A program made the position numbers and the translations under genes. Of a stretch of 64,000 nucleotides of DNA, positions 24,690 to 36,476 are shown in pieces. Location of the stretch: positions 30,177,066 through 30,241,065 of the forward strand of contig CAXKWD010000011.1 of assembly GCA_964059195.1 (NCBI GenBank). Reading direction: 5' to 3'. The stretch is from Ectobius pallidus. Its lineage: Eukaryota > Arthropoda > Insecta > Blattodea > Ectobiidae. Position 1 is the stretch's first letter; every line of letters starts with the position of its first letter. The notes beneath the pieces are model-generated. The model saw only the letters and a list, made by a program, of their open reading frames with translations. It had not been told where the DNA came from and did not search any database.

Positions 24690-25130
24690 TACCTGCTCTT
24701 AGAATATACAGGCTGAATCAGAACTCTATCGACAAACTTTTCACAAGTTGTTCAGGGATGTTTTCTGAGTGTTTAAATGTAAGGAAGCCATGGTCTCCGG
24801 TGGCTCATTAACGAGTAAATTCGTTGCTTTCGTTTCTAACCTCGCTACCTTTGTACAACCCAAATTACACGCTGTTTAAAGTAATTTTTCAAAAAGTTGA
24901 CCCCCTGATCACGACAAATTTCACAGTGACAACTCCTGGACTGTCGCACAGGCTCTAGCATCCCAGGAGATTGGTGCACATCGTCAGCGACTGTTACAAT
25001 CCTAGCAACCAGGTTCATATTAGTTTTGACAGGAGTCACAAACACTAGGCTCTTTATTTCTTCTGGAGTCACATGTGACGGGTCTATTAGCAAACTCAGC
25101 AATCTCCGTTTCGAAGGAAGAAAGAGATGC
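24690..25130 (-). mobile_element. Tc/mariner-like DDE element, 3' remnant
   Basis: The minus strand reads MNLVARIVTVADDVHQSPGM followed by VRQSRSCHCEICRDQGVNF. This fits the C-terminal consensus of a widespread insect Tc/mariner-like transposase (LVARI...PG.....VRQS...RC..C...G..F). The tail after the stop runs to AGCCTGTATATTC, a terminal-repeat-like end. The catalytic domain is absent. Confidence 0.6.
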
Positions 25131-25844
25131 TAACTTCTAATGAAAGTTTAATGCATTTCCTGATACATATTTAGTGTATGTATTACAAATCCGACTTTCC
25201 ACATAAGGGAAGAACTCAGATTTGCAAGACATACACTAAATATGTACCTGGAAATGAGCTGAACTTTCATAAGAAGTTATCATTTCTATCTTTTATCAAA
25301 ATGGAGATTGCCGGGCTTGCTAATAGACCCCTCATGTGTTGTTTAACCTGGAAGCCACTTTAACATCTCAAAATGACTGGCATTTCATTTAGATATCCTG
25401 CACAGTTTCAAGTGCTCCGGTGGCTATCAAGTCTGCCTATAGTTAAAACATTCTTCTTATTTGTTCTGTGACCAATTCAAATTATTTGGGTGATTCTAGC
25501 TAATGAACTTTCCATTCACTCTCAATACACACTAGACACCATGCTCCACTTCCTGTAGTGATTCAATGGTTTCTTTGAAATGTTTTCAATCCCAAATTTC
25601 CTTCTCGCATTTATAACACTGGAAAAGTTGCCTTCAGATCAATTTGAAGTCCATAAATATCAATTCTTGACCAGGGATGTAGAGATAATATCCTGCATGT
25701 GTCATAATCCAGTTCTTGATTATGTTTATATTGACTTATTTGTAAACTATATTGAATTTCTGCATTGTCAATATCTTTGTGGAGTGTTGCTGTAAGAAGA
25801 CTAATTCAAATTTGATTTAATTCATCACACATTGTATTCTAGTT

Positions 25845-25990
25845 GTATGGTTAACGACGACATGAGTGTACTGCAAGCCTGTGACTGTCACCCCTATGCC
25901 AGAATTATATCCCACAGAAATTCTTTTACATATCTGTAAATCCATAGATGCGAGCTGTCACACTTGTGTACATAAATGCCCTTGACCTTC
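25845..25990. mobile_element. SINE-B fragment
   Basis: Words TATGCCAGAATTATATCCCA, TTCTTTTACATATCTGTAAA and CATAAATGCC align in order with the body of the SINE at 22736-22962. The tRNA head is missing. Confidence 0.5.
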
Positions 25991-26970
25991 TCGCATAATT
26001 TGCTAAGTTTTTACCCTATTTTGGTAACCAAATAAAATGGGGGTGCATAAAATATGTAGATTTTCTAAAAAGAGGTCTTGATATGGTAATTATTTTATAC
26101 TCTTGTAGCAATTTCCAACACATCATTCTTCTACATAGAGAAAGACCTTTTGTTTTCATGAATCACTAAAGCCACCCCCAACTGGCTGTAAACCTGTTAG
26201 CAATGTCACATGTACAAAGTTGTACCGTATCTTGTGTAACTGTGATGTCGTTGTTTCTCAGTTCTTCAAAATAACGTACCAGTTTATCTTTTATGTTCCA
26301 GCTTTCGAAACACGAAATGACCTACTATAATGCCAATTTTTTTATCTGATGCATGATTGCCAAACTGTTCCATAAAACTTATTATTTTAAATTTATACTA
26401 CCCTGTGTAAATGTTATTATTCTTTCCCATCTTGAAATTTCAACACAAGCGCACACTACAATGTTAAGAAGCAACTCTAATAGCGAAGTGCCCCTGCATA
26501 AGTGTTTAAGTAACAGTATCAGAGGATTTCTTTGTGAAGCAGAGAAAGAAGTTTATTACCTACCACGGAATGCAAGAATTGACTGTGGCAAAAGGACTAC
26601 AAATCCAAAAATTCTAAATATATTGTAAATAAAGTACATAAAATGGATGGAGCAAAAATAAAGTTCAGAATAATTGTTTAAAAATTTGGGTGTACAAAAT
26701 ATGCAGTGGTGCAAATTATGCAAGCAAATACACTCTATTCATTGAAATTAAAAATGAATGCTTAACAAAATAGTTTTTACATTCCTGCCGACTACAATTT
26801 CCAGAAGACTATTGTGATAGTAATTCAGTTTGGCTGTGATTTTTAAAAACAGATGATCATCATCTCAAACTTATTTATTGGGCTTCTTGGGTTTGCCACT
26901 AACCGAGGAATGCCTCTGCTACATTAATGTCACTGGTTTTAACCTAAGGGCCACTATCTAGGGTTATCAC
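25991..26970. other. intron-like sequence
   Basis: No gene is supported. The 91-codon plus-strand open frame at 26353-26628 has no family resemblance or splice context. Confidence 0.4.
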
Positions 26971-27417
26971 TAGGGGGCGGATTTCTATGACATGTCACAT
27001 TTTTCCCCTTTGCATTATTTCAAGTTTCCGACTAATTTAAACCTGATTCCAAATATCCTAGTGAAAATGGAACGGCTTTTATTGTGCATATAACTGCATA
27101 TTTAGGAAATTTTCAACTATTGTAGCATATTTAGGTCATATTTTTGGCATATTTGTGTGCATATTAAAGAAATGTTGAAGTTTCATATCATATTTTGTAA
27201 ATTTTTCAGTATAATGATACTTTTTGAGAATTTACAGATATTTAAAATAACTAACATTATATTTTAATAAATGAATTGTAATGAAACTTAAAAAAATATA
27301 CACAATTTGTAAGTGGTAAAGTCATATATTAAATTTTATTGGTCATATTTTAATGTTTTTTAGGTCATAAATGCATGCATATATCCTATTTTTTAGGTCA
27401 TAGAAATCTGCCCCCTA
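26971..27417. mobile_element. hAT-type element, perfect 8-bp duplication
   Basis: It begins TAGGGGGCGGATTTCTATGA and ends TCATAGAAATCTGCCCCCTA, inverted with a single mismatch. It is flanked by GTTATCAC at 26963-26970 and 27418-27425. The interior is AT-rich and repeats GCATATTT and AGGTCATA words, as in 51373-51983 and 61440-62081. It is non-autonomous. Confidence 0.9.
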
Positions 27418-27859
27418 GTTATCACTGTCCCCTGTCAGTGGTGCTAACAGCTTAATGTTGAATTAAACAGCATAATGTTGAATTACCGCCACCCTCAATG
27501 GTTAAAGGTTTCTAAAATAACTGAATTTTCCCATTTATTATCAGTTTTGTTATTGTGTCCTGAAAACCTATATAACTTGCCACAAACTATGAAATATAAT
27601 TTTCTGTCACGAGCATTACAGTCTAAGTACATTGCTGTCACAATAGTCTTTACAGATTCTCTTAGGACATTTAGTTCTTTTTTCAAAGAAAATTAAAATT
27701 TCTACTGGTAAAGTAAAGAAGAAAGAAAGAAGTTGGTGGTCTTGGTGCACTGTAGCACTGAAGCTTGCAATTGTGTTGCACATTAAGCTATATATATGAA
27801 CAACTGTGTCATGCAATTTGTTCTATTATAATTTTCGTAATTTTCAACATGTATAAATA

Positions 27860-28945
27860 CAGTGAAACCTCCGTATGATGATATTTGAGGGTCCTAGCAG
27901 GGGCTGTAATTTGCCACATGTTAGAAAGATTGCATGCAGAAAACTGTGTACCAGTTAATTCACGGAACCGGATATGTAACAAAGTGGAAAATAATGAATC
28001 GCAAGACCAAATAAATATTTAAAAAAAAATTGTGCGTGAAACTTGTTTTAATTTTTGGATTTTTCAATTTTGGGTTATTAGATTTTTTGAATTTTGGATT
28101 GTTGGACTTCTTAATATTGGGTTTTTGGACTTCTTTAATTTTGGATTTTTTATTTTTTAAATTTTGGATTTTTAGACTTTTTAATTTTGGATCTTTGAAT
28201 TTTTTTAATTTAGGATTTTTGGACTTTTAAATTTTGGATCTTTGAACTTTTTAATTTTGAATTTTTAAAATTTTGGATCTTTGATTTCTTATTTTTTTAT
28301 TTTGGATTTTCGATTTTTTAATTTTTAATTTTTCAAACTTTGGATAAGCCTAATCATTGAGTTGATTGTTTTATGTGCAGTCCGTTCCGTCACACCTCAC
28401 TAATTCCGTGACGATTTTGAGAGTTACATTAATTTTGTGACGATTTTTTAGCATTACACAAGCTCTCGATTTACCCCTACCGCGGCTAAAGAAGTTTCAC
28501 TTCAAAAACCCTAATTATGTTATTCAACTTACTCACTTCCGCTGAATTGTAACCATAGCAACTTTACACCTGCATACTAAAAGAATACTATTCAGACTGG
28601 TTTAACATCATGGATCATGAAACATTTTGAGCCCAGCCAAATGTCAGAAATATCAAACTAGTAGATGGTGGGAAGAGGGAAGAAAAATACAAGAAAATTT
28701 ACCTCATATCTAACGCAAACCTAAAATAGTTGCTCCTTATTATGTTTTAACTGCACATTATGTACATGTTGAAGTAGTAACCTAACCCAGAGTATGTTTT
28801 TACATATAAAGGATAATTTTAGCCTCAATGATCCTATTTTTCATCCACCATGAACCTTTCTTTTCTAAAATTTATAAAAAAATGTAACAGATATCAGACA
28901 CCCAAAAAACTATATTGGTGGCTGGGAAGAATACTAAGAACGATC
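27860..28945. mobile_element. Tigger-type element related to 4172-4923, truncated
   Basis: The left end CAGTGAAACCTCCGTATGAT is preceded by TA. Internal blocks GTAACCATAGCAACTTTACA and TCAATGATCCTATTTTTCA match the 4.2 kb copy in order. The right terminal repeat is missing. A minisatellite at 28020-28350 interrupts it. Confidence 0.6.
28020..28350. repeat. degenerate AT-rich minisatellite
   Basis: About fifteen diverged copies of a ~20-24 bp unit (TTTTGGATTTTTGAATTTTT-like). Its plus-strand frame encodes a repetitive FxFGxLDFL string that is a by-product of the repeat, not a gene. Confidence 0.85.
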
Positions 28946-29216
28946 AGAGTCCATGTTTCATATACAGTGGGTTTGAGTGCCACTTGTAGCTTAAAGTACA
29001 CAGAATACAAGTTTGATTCCATTTGGCCAAGAAATATGATACTTTCCTAGTTAATTTTCCTCCCAATATTTTAACAATAGATTAGCAACTAGAAAAACAA
29101 AATTTAAATATTAAAACAATAACCAAATTCTGATTCTGATCGTTTTCAGCCATCACCCTGATTTCATAGGCAGAAAACCATATGGTTTTGAACGTGCTTC
29201 CATGTACCGAAGTATC

Positions 29217-29262
29217 TTCAAGGCAGGAAGAAAGGAAGGAAGGAAGGAAGGAAGGGAGAAAG
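29217..29262. repeat. (GGAA)n microsatellite
   Basis: About six GGAA/AAGG repeats with flanking degenerate purine tract. Confidence 0.9.
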
Positions 29263-29499
29263 AATTAAAGAAAGAAAGGAAAGAGAGAAAAACTAAATAC
29301 AAAATAAAAAAGGTCCTTTTTCAAGTATCCTTTTCAGTTTGTGGGTGCTTATTGGAATGTTACGATACTTTGATTAGTAAGTATCATTAATGCCTGGGTA
29401 GTTTTTTCCACTTGTTGATGTTTTGTATAACCCCCAGAATGTCCTATTTCTGCTTCAATTCACAGTAACAAATTAAGCGAGCGGGGAAAAATGGAGATT

Positions 29500-29780
29500 A
29501 GATAAAAAGTAATAAACAGTGTAAATTCTACAAAATATTTAGGAATAATTTTCAATATCAAAGGATCTTAGGAACTTCAAAACAAAGCAGCCGACTAGCC
29601 ATGAGTGTCATACACAGTTGTTTAACTGAATTGCCTGAAATAAGATTCAAAATGTTAAATGGGATATGTAACCTTTAGTAGAATAAAAAAAATCCTGTAT
29701 GGAATTTCAGTGTGGGAGGGGGGGGAAGCAGTCTTGGAAACATCTGGGTATGATAAGAGCGATGTTCTGCAAACAAATAT
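29500..29780 (+). mobile_element. possible decayed LINE fragment
   Basis: The plus strand reads STKYLGIIFNIKGS, then after frame breaks fragments consistent with LPEIRFKMLNGI and WEGGEAVLETSGY. A YLGxxF motif followed by such blocks is usual downstream of LINE reverse transcriptase. It is too short and broken for certainty. Confidence 0.3.
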
Positions 29781-29971
29781 TGCATGTCCCATCTCCATTT
29801 TCCTCATTTTTTTACCCAATTCACTATTTCTGCCCATTTTCCTTGATTTTCACTTTTGTTTTCACAACAGCTTCATAAATCATCCTCCATCTTACCTCAA
29901 CTAAATCATGTGATGAAAAGCATCATTCTGTAAAGAGTTGGATCCCTATGGCTCAAGCAGAAATGCTAGTA

Positions 29972-30330
29972 CAGTGGAACCTCGGGAATCCGAACTAATT
30001 GGGGCTGACCTCTGTTTGGATTCCAGAAAATTCGGTAAAATACTCTTGATATACCAAATGCAATATAGTACTGACTTTGGATACTCTGTGAAAGAGTGCG
30101 GAAAGAGCTAGAAAAGAGAGAAAAGAAGATAACCACTTTTTTTCCTACTAATTAAGGAACTGTATTCATTCTTAAATATCAATTCAAATGTTTCTTTTAA
30201 GTCAGGAATAAACATTAGCTGTGTTTGTGATTCGTAATTGTTATTTTTCCTTCGTTTTTAATTTAAAAAAGATTGTTTGGATTATCAGAAATTTCAGATT
30301 AATGGGGTTCGCATTTCCGAGGTTACACTG
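29972..30330. mobile_element. Tigger/pogo-type MITE
   Basis: The ends CAGTGGAACCTCGGGAATCC and GCATTTCCGAGGTTACACTG are inverted copies bordered by TA on both sides. Sub-terminal GGGG and GGATT...AATCC words also pair. 359 bp, no frame. Confidence 0.8.
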
Positions 30331-30455
30331 TACAAGTTAGGCAGTTGTTTTGAAACTCTATAATTCATAGGTATTAACAATGCAGATGGACCATTTTAGT
30401 ATGTTATATGTAACTTAGAGATGTACTGAAAGGTGGCTTCAACTGATTTTTCACC

Positions 30456-30731
30456 ATGGCTGGAGATGGCCTACTATTGTTCCCAGACCTTATATTAATA
30501 AATGATAAAAGATGGATACGAACCATTTTAATTTATGATGTGTGTAAGTCTTTAAACTGTGAGCCAACAACGGTTTTCAGCTCTTTAATCGCTGTATGTC
30601 ATCACTATGATGGGTTCCATGCAATTAATTATTATTTTGTATTGAAAGATAAGATAGGAAAGACTGATGAAGACAAAGCCATACTCATTTCTTATGCAAA
30701 CATCACCAACACAAAGAACGAAGATACCTAG
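30456..30731 (+). CDS. 91-codon ORF with a cyclin-box-like segment
   Basis: An ATG in a favourable context (TTCACCATGG) opens a 91-codon frame with TAG at 30729. Residues 21-60 (RTILIYDVCKSLNCEPTTVF, then ICHHYDG-like and NYY) recall the first helices of atypical cyclins of the cyclin-Q/FAM58 sort, where a small-residue helix and YDxYL follow. The match is from memory of the fold pattern and is weak. There is no splice donor in frame, and the length is about a third of a cyclin. It could be a truncated retrocopy, a small real gene, or coincidence. Confidence 0.25.
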   Translation: MAGDGLLLFPDLILINDKRWIRTILIYDVCKSLNCEPTTVFSSLIAVCHHYDGFHAINYYFVLKDKIGKTDEDKAILISYANITNTKNEDT

Positions 30732-31192
30732 TACATATAAATAACATAAGAAAAGTTTTACAATGCAAGGCAACAGATATTTCATGCAATCTAATGCACA
30801 TCTAACAGGAAATTAACTACGTTCCACATTTTTCACATGTATTACAAAACCATTTTATATCTGAAAATAACAGAAACTTCTCCAAATATTTTTAGACACT
30901 TAACATATACCACACCTTCCTCTTCCGCACCAAGCTTTTAAGAGAGAAGCAATGCGCCTGCTACAATTAGTTCATGTTCAATTCCTTACATGTAAAAGCT
31001 TCAAACTAAGTGTTCCAACCAGCTTGTAAATATGAGAAGCATCAAGACCAAGTTCTTGCTCCTCTTTCTATTAAAATTCTCTTATAAAGCTAAAGGTGGA
31101 GGTAATAAGCAAAATCTTATATTGTTTGATCATAGAAAAGCTATATCTGGTGCTCCTTTAAGTATATTTATGAAAAACAATATATATATATA

Positions 31193-31365
31193 GGACACGT
31201 GAAGTCAGAATGAAAAATTCAATGCCATAGCCGGGATTTGAACCAGGATCCTGGTTGTAGATCCTGGTTCAAATCCCGGCTATTGCATTGAATTTTTCAT
31301 TCTGACTTCACGTGTCCATCTTAGCCTACACGGCCAGTGTGAAAGAATTATCATTCCAATATATA
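31193..31365. mobile_element. inverted pair of SINE-E tRNA-like heads
   Basis: GGACACGTGAAGTCAGAATG at 31193 is mirrored by CATTCTGACTTCACGTGTCC at 31298-31317. Each arm contains the tRNA T-arm region (CCTGGTTCAAATCCCGGC). The right arm runs on into GGCCAGTGTGAAAGAATTA, the SINE-E tail seen at 17.4 kb. TA repeats flank the structure. Confidence 0.7.
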
Positions 31366-32325
31366 TATTTTTTTAACAGTGAAAACCTAATGGAATAATA
31401 AGTGTTTCTCAGTATCGTAAAACGAATAAAGAATAATTTTTATTCTGACACTCTTCAAACTACCACTTCCATTTAACTTACAAGTTCCACACTTGGACTG
31501 ATCACATGGTGATAAGTTTTCTCAGGATTTTAAATTTTACAAAAAAATTAAGATCTTGAGAAAACCTATGTAAGATGACAATGTATCTTTAACTTTAAAA
31601 CCCAAAAGAATGTGTTTCTTCCTTGGTTACAAATGTAACCACAAGAGAGCACTTCAGAAGGCTGCATTCATACGTTGCAGGGAGACGGAATCCCAGCTGA
31701 TCTCAAGGTTAGTAGAAAGTATAAAGGTGCCGTATGCTCAAATTTACAAAAATACTTTATAAATTCAATCTCAGGGCAGAATTTTCACATAATCAAACAG
31801 ACTGAAGGTTCACGTAAGTAAACAGTTTCATTCCTAAAGTTGTAAATGCTACATTTTAGATGTAGAGGAAATTAAAACTAAATTCTATTATTCTAACGTT
31901 ATATAATGTAGAATATTATAAAATTTTCTAGAATATAGAACATTATAGAAAATTCTAGAATACATCATATTTTTTTAAATTTTCCACAAACTATTCAAAG
32001 TTCAGTCCAGTATAAACACTGAAAATGGGGTAAAGTTATACAAAACATATCCATGAGGGTATCTTTAACTGACCATAATCCTTCTGATGGTTCTGTGGCC
32101 CTTGGTTGGACTCCAGGATTGGGAAACACCCTCTTTTTTTATTTTTTATTTATTATTACCTGCCCATTGTGTTTTTCTAGGTTTTCCCCCTTCAGATTGC
32201 AGTTAAAATTCCTGTTATTTACATTTATTCACATAAAAATGTAAGTAAAAATAAATTTTAGATTTTAAGTAATTAGATACCAGTGGTTTGCCTATAAACA
32301 TTCTTTAATAAATAAATGGGTATTA

Positions 32326-32556
32326 TCCACACTTGGACTGGACACCTCAAGAGGATGGTGGAAAAGTTCAGAGACAATTGAGGGGGCCGCTGCCATTACA
32401 GAACTAATGACTAACCATGGTGTAGTCAAATTCATATTCAAAGAGTTTAAAGAAAGCACAGACTTAATAGTGGAGGTACTTAAGGAACAGCAAAGTTACT
32501 ACCAGTGGTTAAAGGATAACTTTAATTTAACAGGATACATTATAAATACCTCATAG
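32326..32556 (+). other. unidentified open segment, probably a broken element
   Basis: A 77-codon stop-free stretch ends at TAG 32554-32556 and includes STLGLDTSRGWWKSSE and EVLKEQQSYYQWLKDNF. Amino-acid use looks protein-like. Short further pieces follow in various frames to about 32880 (for example AFVIYLQGALGEFLVPHM). I cannot assign a family. A decayed retroelement or gene fragment is possible. Confidence 0.25.
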
Positions 32557-32880
32557 CAAAAATCTTCAAAAGACGCCTCAGCCCCACCCTCTGGCTCTCT
32601 CTTCGCAAAGAACACCCTTACTGAAATTACTTTAAAACGGTTAACGAGTTTGGAGTAAAAGTCACCCTACTTAGCCATAGTTCATTTAAAGAAATGTTCA
32701 AAGAGCTATATATTACATTAATCAGGTTAGTAAAAGAAAGGTAAAAATTACAAGACAGGGTTGTTGGATACGAAAGCTCAATTACCAGAAAGAGCTTTTG
32801 TTATTTATCTTCAGGGTGCACTGGGAGAATTCCTGGTACCACATATGGTCAGTCCAAGCCTGGTTTGATCTTTGATAGGC

Positions 32881-34428
32881 CTATCCAAAGAAAGTTTAAC
32901 AAATTATATTTCACAGTAACAGGATTCCAATGTGTATTGAATGTGGTTTGCTTTCAAGGGGATTCCCACATTCAATTTAATTCAGGGGATTTATCTGATT
33001 ACTAGGACCAGGATTTTTAGGTTAGAATGCATCAAACTATAGTTAAATGTTTACAAACCTCTTTTGTCTCAACAAGAATCCAAGGTTCAATTCCAGGGTG
33101 GTTCACTGTACTTCACTTCTCTCTGACTATATCAGGTAGTGATTTAGCTACAACCAGATATAACCTAAAAATCTAAAAAATCTGAGCATTGTTTCCCTCC
33201 TCTGCTTTATTGGAGTCAGAGTGGGGGACTATTTATAATAAATTTATAAAAGCAGTCAAAAACCTACTGGGCTTATGTTAACCCTTTGAATCAGCCTGTA
33301 ATAGAAGTAATCCTTAGAGGTAAAAGCAGCCAGTGTGTATTGCTGACAACCTTACTGCCTTCAAGTGCCAAAAGTTTAGAATTCTGGGTGTCTGAAATCC
33401 TGCAGCTGGAAATACTGTAACCAAGGTGTGTGATATTTGGAAGTATTTAAACTTCTTTCTTTCTTCTTCCTTATTATTAGCCTATTATTATATTGTTAGA
33501 GATGTTTTCCTATTGTTGTTGAACTCGTTTACAATAACCAACCTGTTTATGACGGTACGGTGAGTATTACAGTTAATGTATATGAAAGTTGCATTGTTGC
33601 AAAATCTCAGAAAAATGAAGAAGAACACCCTGATAGAAGGTGCTGTAAATTTCTACTAGTCTTGTTTTCCACTCTTCATTTCTCTAAGAATCTGTAACGA
33701 TGCAACTTTCAGAGACATAATGTTCACTGTGCAATCGTACACAGTTTGGCTTATTGTAGATAAGACTAACACATAGACCATCACGAAGGCCTCATTGGAC
33801 AAATCTCTAGCCAAGATGTTATGAGAAAAATTAATATTTCTATTATGGTTACCAGGTTTTCAGATTGGCGATAAGGCAATAAGGTGTGACTGAGAATTTT
33901 GTTGAAGAGGCGGAGCTTGAGAGAACTACAATGTTATGCACATATATCACTCATTGAATTATTAATTGGCTGTGTGAATTCATGTACCAGTATATTAAAT
34001 TAATAGACTATTTATAACGAATATTAATATTTTATCTCTTATTATTTCCTCTGTGCACTTGTTTTTCATAGTTGAAAATATCCTTTCCTTAAGAGCATTT
34101 GAGCCTGCAATATAATTTTTTTACTGATGCTGTGTTTCTACAATTAAAAAATAAATAAATAAAAATAAGAAGAAGGAAAATTGCAGTATTTAATAGCCAG
34201 TAAATATGGGATTCTGTGTGTCCCTTCTGGAGATAATATGTGACAGGCTTTTATGGTCCTAAAAAAAAGATGTCCCATACAATAAAGGACACCTGGCGAC
34301 CCTAGTTTTCATGTACGTCTTTGTAGTAGGCAGCATTACTCCTATCCTCCCCACCTTGGATTTAATGTTTAAAAATATGGAAAGAAGTGCATTCCTACCT
34401 AGAATGAGATCATGGCTGAGTTGCTTAC
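32881..34428. other. intron-like sequence, SINE-A tail fragment
   Basis: Around 33320-33420 the words GCTGACAACCTTACTGCCTT and AATTCTGGGTGTCT match the 3' part of SINE-A. Otherwise nothing supportable. Confidence 0.35.
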
Positions 34429-34518
34429 CCAGTCCGATGAGATTTGTAGCGGTCTGTGTAGCGTCCATTGCAACTTCTCCTAGGCCGTTCACTGAAATTC
34501 CGTTCACCATGTTCACCG
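34429..34518 (-). CDS. internal cassette exon, unidentified protein
   Basis: Acceptor AATTTGTTGTTGCAG and donor GTAAGC bound a 90-base exon with entry phase and exit phase both 1, so it can be included or skipped without changing frame. It encodes VNMVNGISVNGLGEVAMDAT and then QTATNLIGL. The stretch is small-residue rich, possibly helical, with no recognised domain. Its one-base exit (G) joins the GG at the start of 19167-19300, and its two-base entry is compatible with 34920-34961. GC is far above the surrounding intron. Confidence 0.7.
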
Positions 34519-34919
34519 CTGCAACAACAAATTGTTGTATTCCATAAAACACTTGCATTCCTTTTATACATTAACTTCCTGATACACTGATGTGGTTAAG
34601 GATTTATGGTGAAATAAGTGGCAAAACCAACGCAGTGTAACAATATTTATTCTACAAATAATATTAACCAGTCATAGAAGGAAATTCATTTAGCATATAG
34701 GAGAGATCTTCAACATACACTGAATAATCCACAAAATCATAACTTTCTTGAACAATATATATAAAGAAAAACTGTCCGTAATTTTCTATTTTTCACAAAT
34801 CTCAACAAGAACTGTCAAGGATAATGTTTATGCCATCAGATTTAGAAGGAAAATTGCACGGAAAAAGACGCAGACTTCAATAAAATCTAACAAAAAAAGT
34901 CTTCTTGATTAACCTCTAC

Positions 34920-34961
34920 CAATGTGAAACAGCTGCTGTGGCTTCGCATTGGTGATCCGTT
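34920..34961 (-). CDS. 42-base micro-cassette exon, unidentified protein
   Basis: Strong acceptor (GTTCTTCCGTTGCAG) and donor GTAGAG enclose 42 bases in phase 1-1, encoding (E)RITNAKPQQLFHI. It lies 0.4 kb upstream of the next exon and reads straight into it. The small size and symmetric phase suggest a regulated cassette. Support comes from splice signals, phase and GC content rather than from homology. Confidence 0.6.
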
Positions 34962-36204
34962 CTGCAACGGAAGAACAACACAAAGGGCGTTATTAATTCT
35001 TTATTTAGCTCAAAATATCACATCTCATGGTAAATAACTACACATTTCTGCTTTAATAGAAATTTATTTAAATTTCATTTAAATATACAAACTCTTTTGA
35101 TACAATAAATAACAAATAATTTCATGATTTTATCATTTCTAAAAATCCATAAAATGTTGTATTAATAAAAACAAATTCAAAGCGTAATTGAGAAAATTTC
35201 ACAATACTGAAACAATATTAAGTCATATGCAAAACTACCAAACTACCAAAACTAGTGTTCAGGAGGAAATTTTTATCACAAAATTACATATGCTAGCTGC
35301 TAAAATTAACACAATGGAACTAAATAAAACCCCATTTAGGACAACTGTAGGGTACAGGTAATGTGATGATGGGGTTATGTATTTTTATACTAGAACCCTT
35401 CAGTAAATACCGTATATGACACAAATTAAGTTTCCAAAGACAGAATAGAACACACATACATTTATAAATACAAAACAATTATACAAATAAGTGAATCAAA
35501 TTGATAAATAAACTGTGACCATTAGAAAATAACTGAAGTACATGCAAACACTTCTATTTGCAACTAACCGGCAAGAAATCAATAATAAAAAATAATCCTT
35601 TGAATGCTGAAATTCAATAAATCGGAACAATGAGACGGATTTTCAGTTGCCTCGGTTCATATTTGAGAAACTACTCACTAAAAGAACGACACAAAACAAT
35701 ACTGGACAAGAAAATGCATATGATTCGTTGCAATTGAGCAACATTTTCCTCGTACATCTAAGAACTCATGTACGTAAATCAATATTACAAATATGGTCAC
35801 AGCAACGACATACCTAACAGCTAACGTACAGTAATAACCGAAGGTGAACATTTTATGCTTACAAATATTATGCAAATTTTTCAATAACATGCACTTAGAA
35901 CATAAACTATGTTAATTACTCAACATGACCTAAATGCGACATAAATGCAACACAATCTCAACATGGAAATGTAGCACATTTAACTTGGCACTGCAAATTG
36001 TTAAGCAAGAATTCTTAACAATAAAAATGAACAGCTGTTTTTCAGTTTTCAGTTGCCTTCAACAACATTCCATATCCAGAATGATTTTTTATCTACTTAC
36101 TGTAACTGGACAGCAACACGATCAGTGATAACCCTTACGCTGCATGCCGTATCTCTGGCCAAGCATTTGGTCTATTTCATGTGAATAACGATTTTAAAAT
36201 GGGG
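34962..36204. other. AT-rich intron sequence
   Basis: No additional exon or element was recognised. Confidence 0.45.
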
Positions 36205-36465
36205 TGTGCTGTAGCGTAGTAAATCAGGAACTCTGCTACAAACCAGAATGTCATGGGTTCGAACCTCGATGAGGTCATTGGAATTTTTCCATTGTCCTAA
36301 TCCTTCTGGTGGCACTATGGCCCTGGAGTTGACTCAGCATCGAACAGAAATGAGTACTTAGCAATCCTGGGACAAAGGCAGCTGGTGGGTAAGGCTGATG
36401 ATTTTACTACCTTCTCGTGCTGAATGTCTAAAATCTGGGAGCCTCAATCTGTTTTACCTTTTCAC
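36205..36465 (+). mobile_element. tRNA-headed SINE (family A), uninterrupted copy
   Basis: The B box GGGTTCGAACCTC lies in the head. The body carries CTTCTGGTGGCACTATGGCC, CAGAAATGAGTACTTAGCAA and GGGAGCCTCAATCTG. It serves as the reference for the interrupted copy at 22.6-23.1 kb. Confidence 0.7.
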
Positions 36466-36476
36466 GATTTTAAAAA

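Noticed and set aside
28030..28230. Phe/Leu-rich 66-codon frame
   Set aside because: It is simply the translation of a degenerate minisatellite unit.
33836..34315. hAT-type element between GGTTACCAGG and CCTGGCGACCCTAG
   Set aside because: The ends match poorly and no 8-bp duplication is visible.
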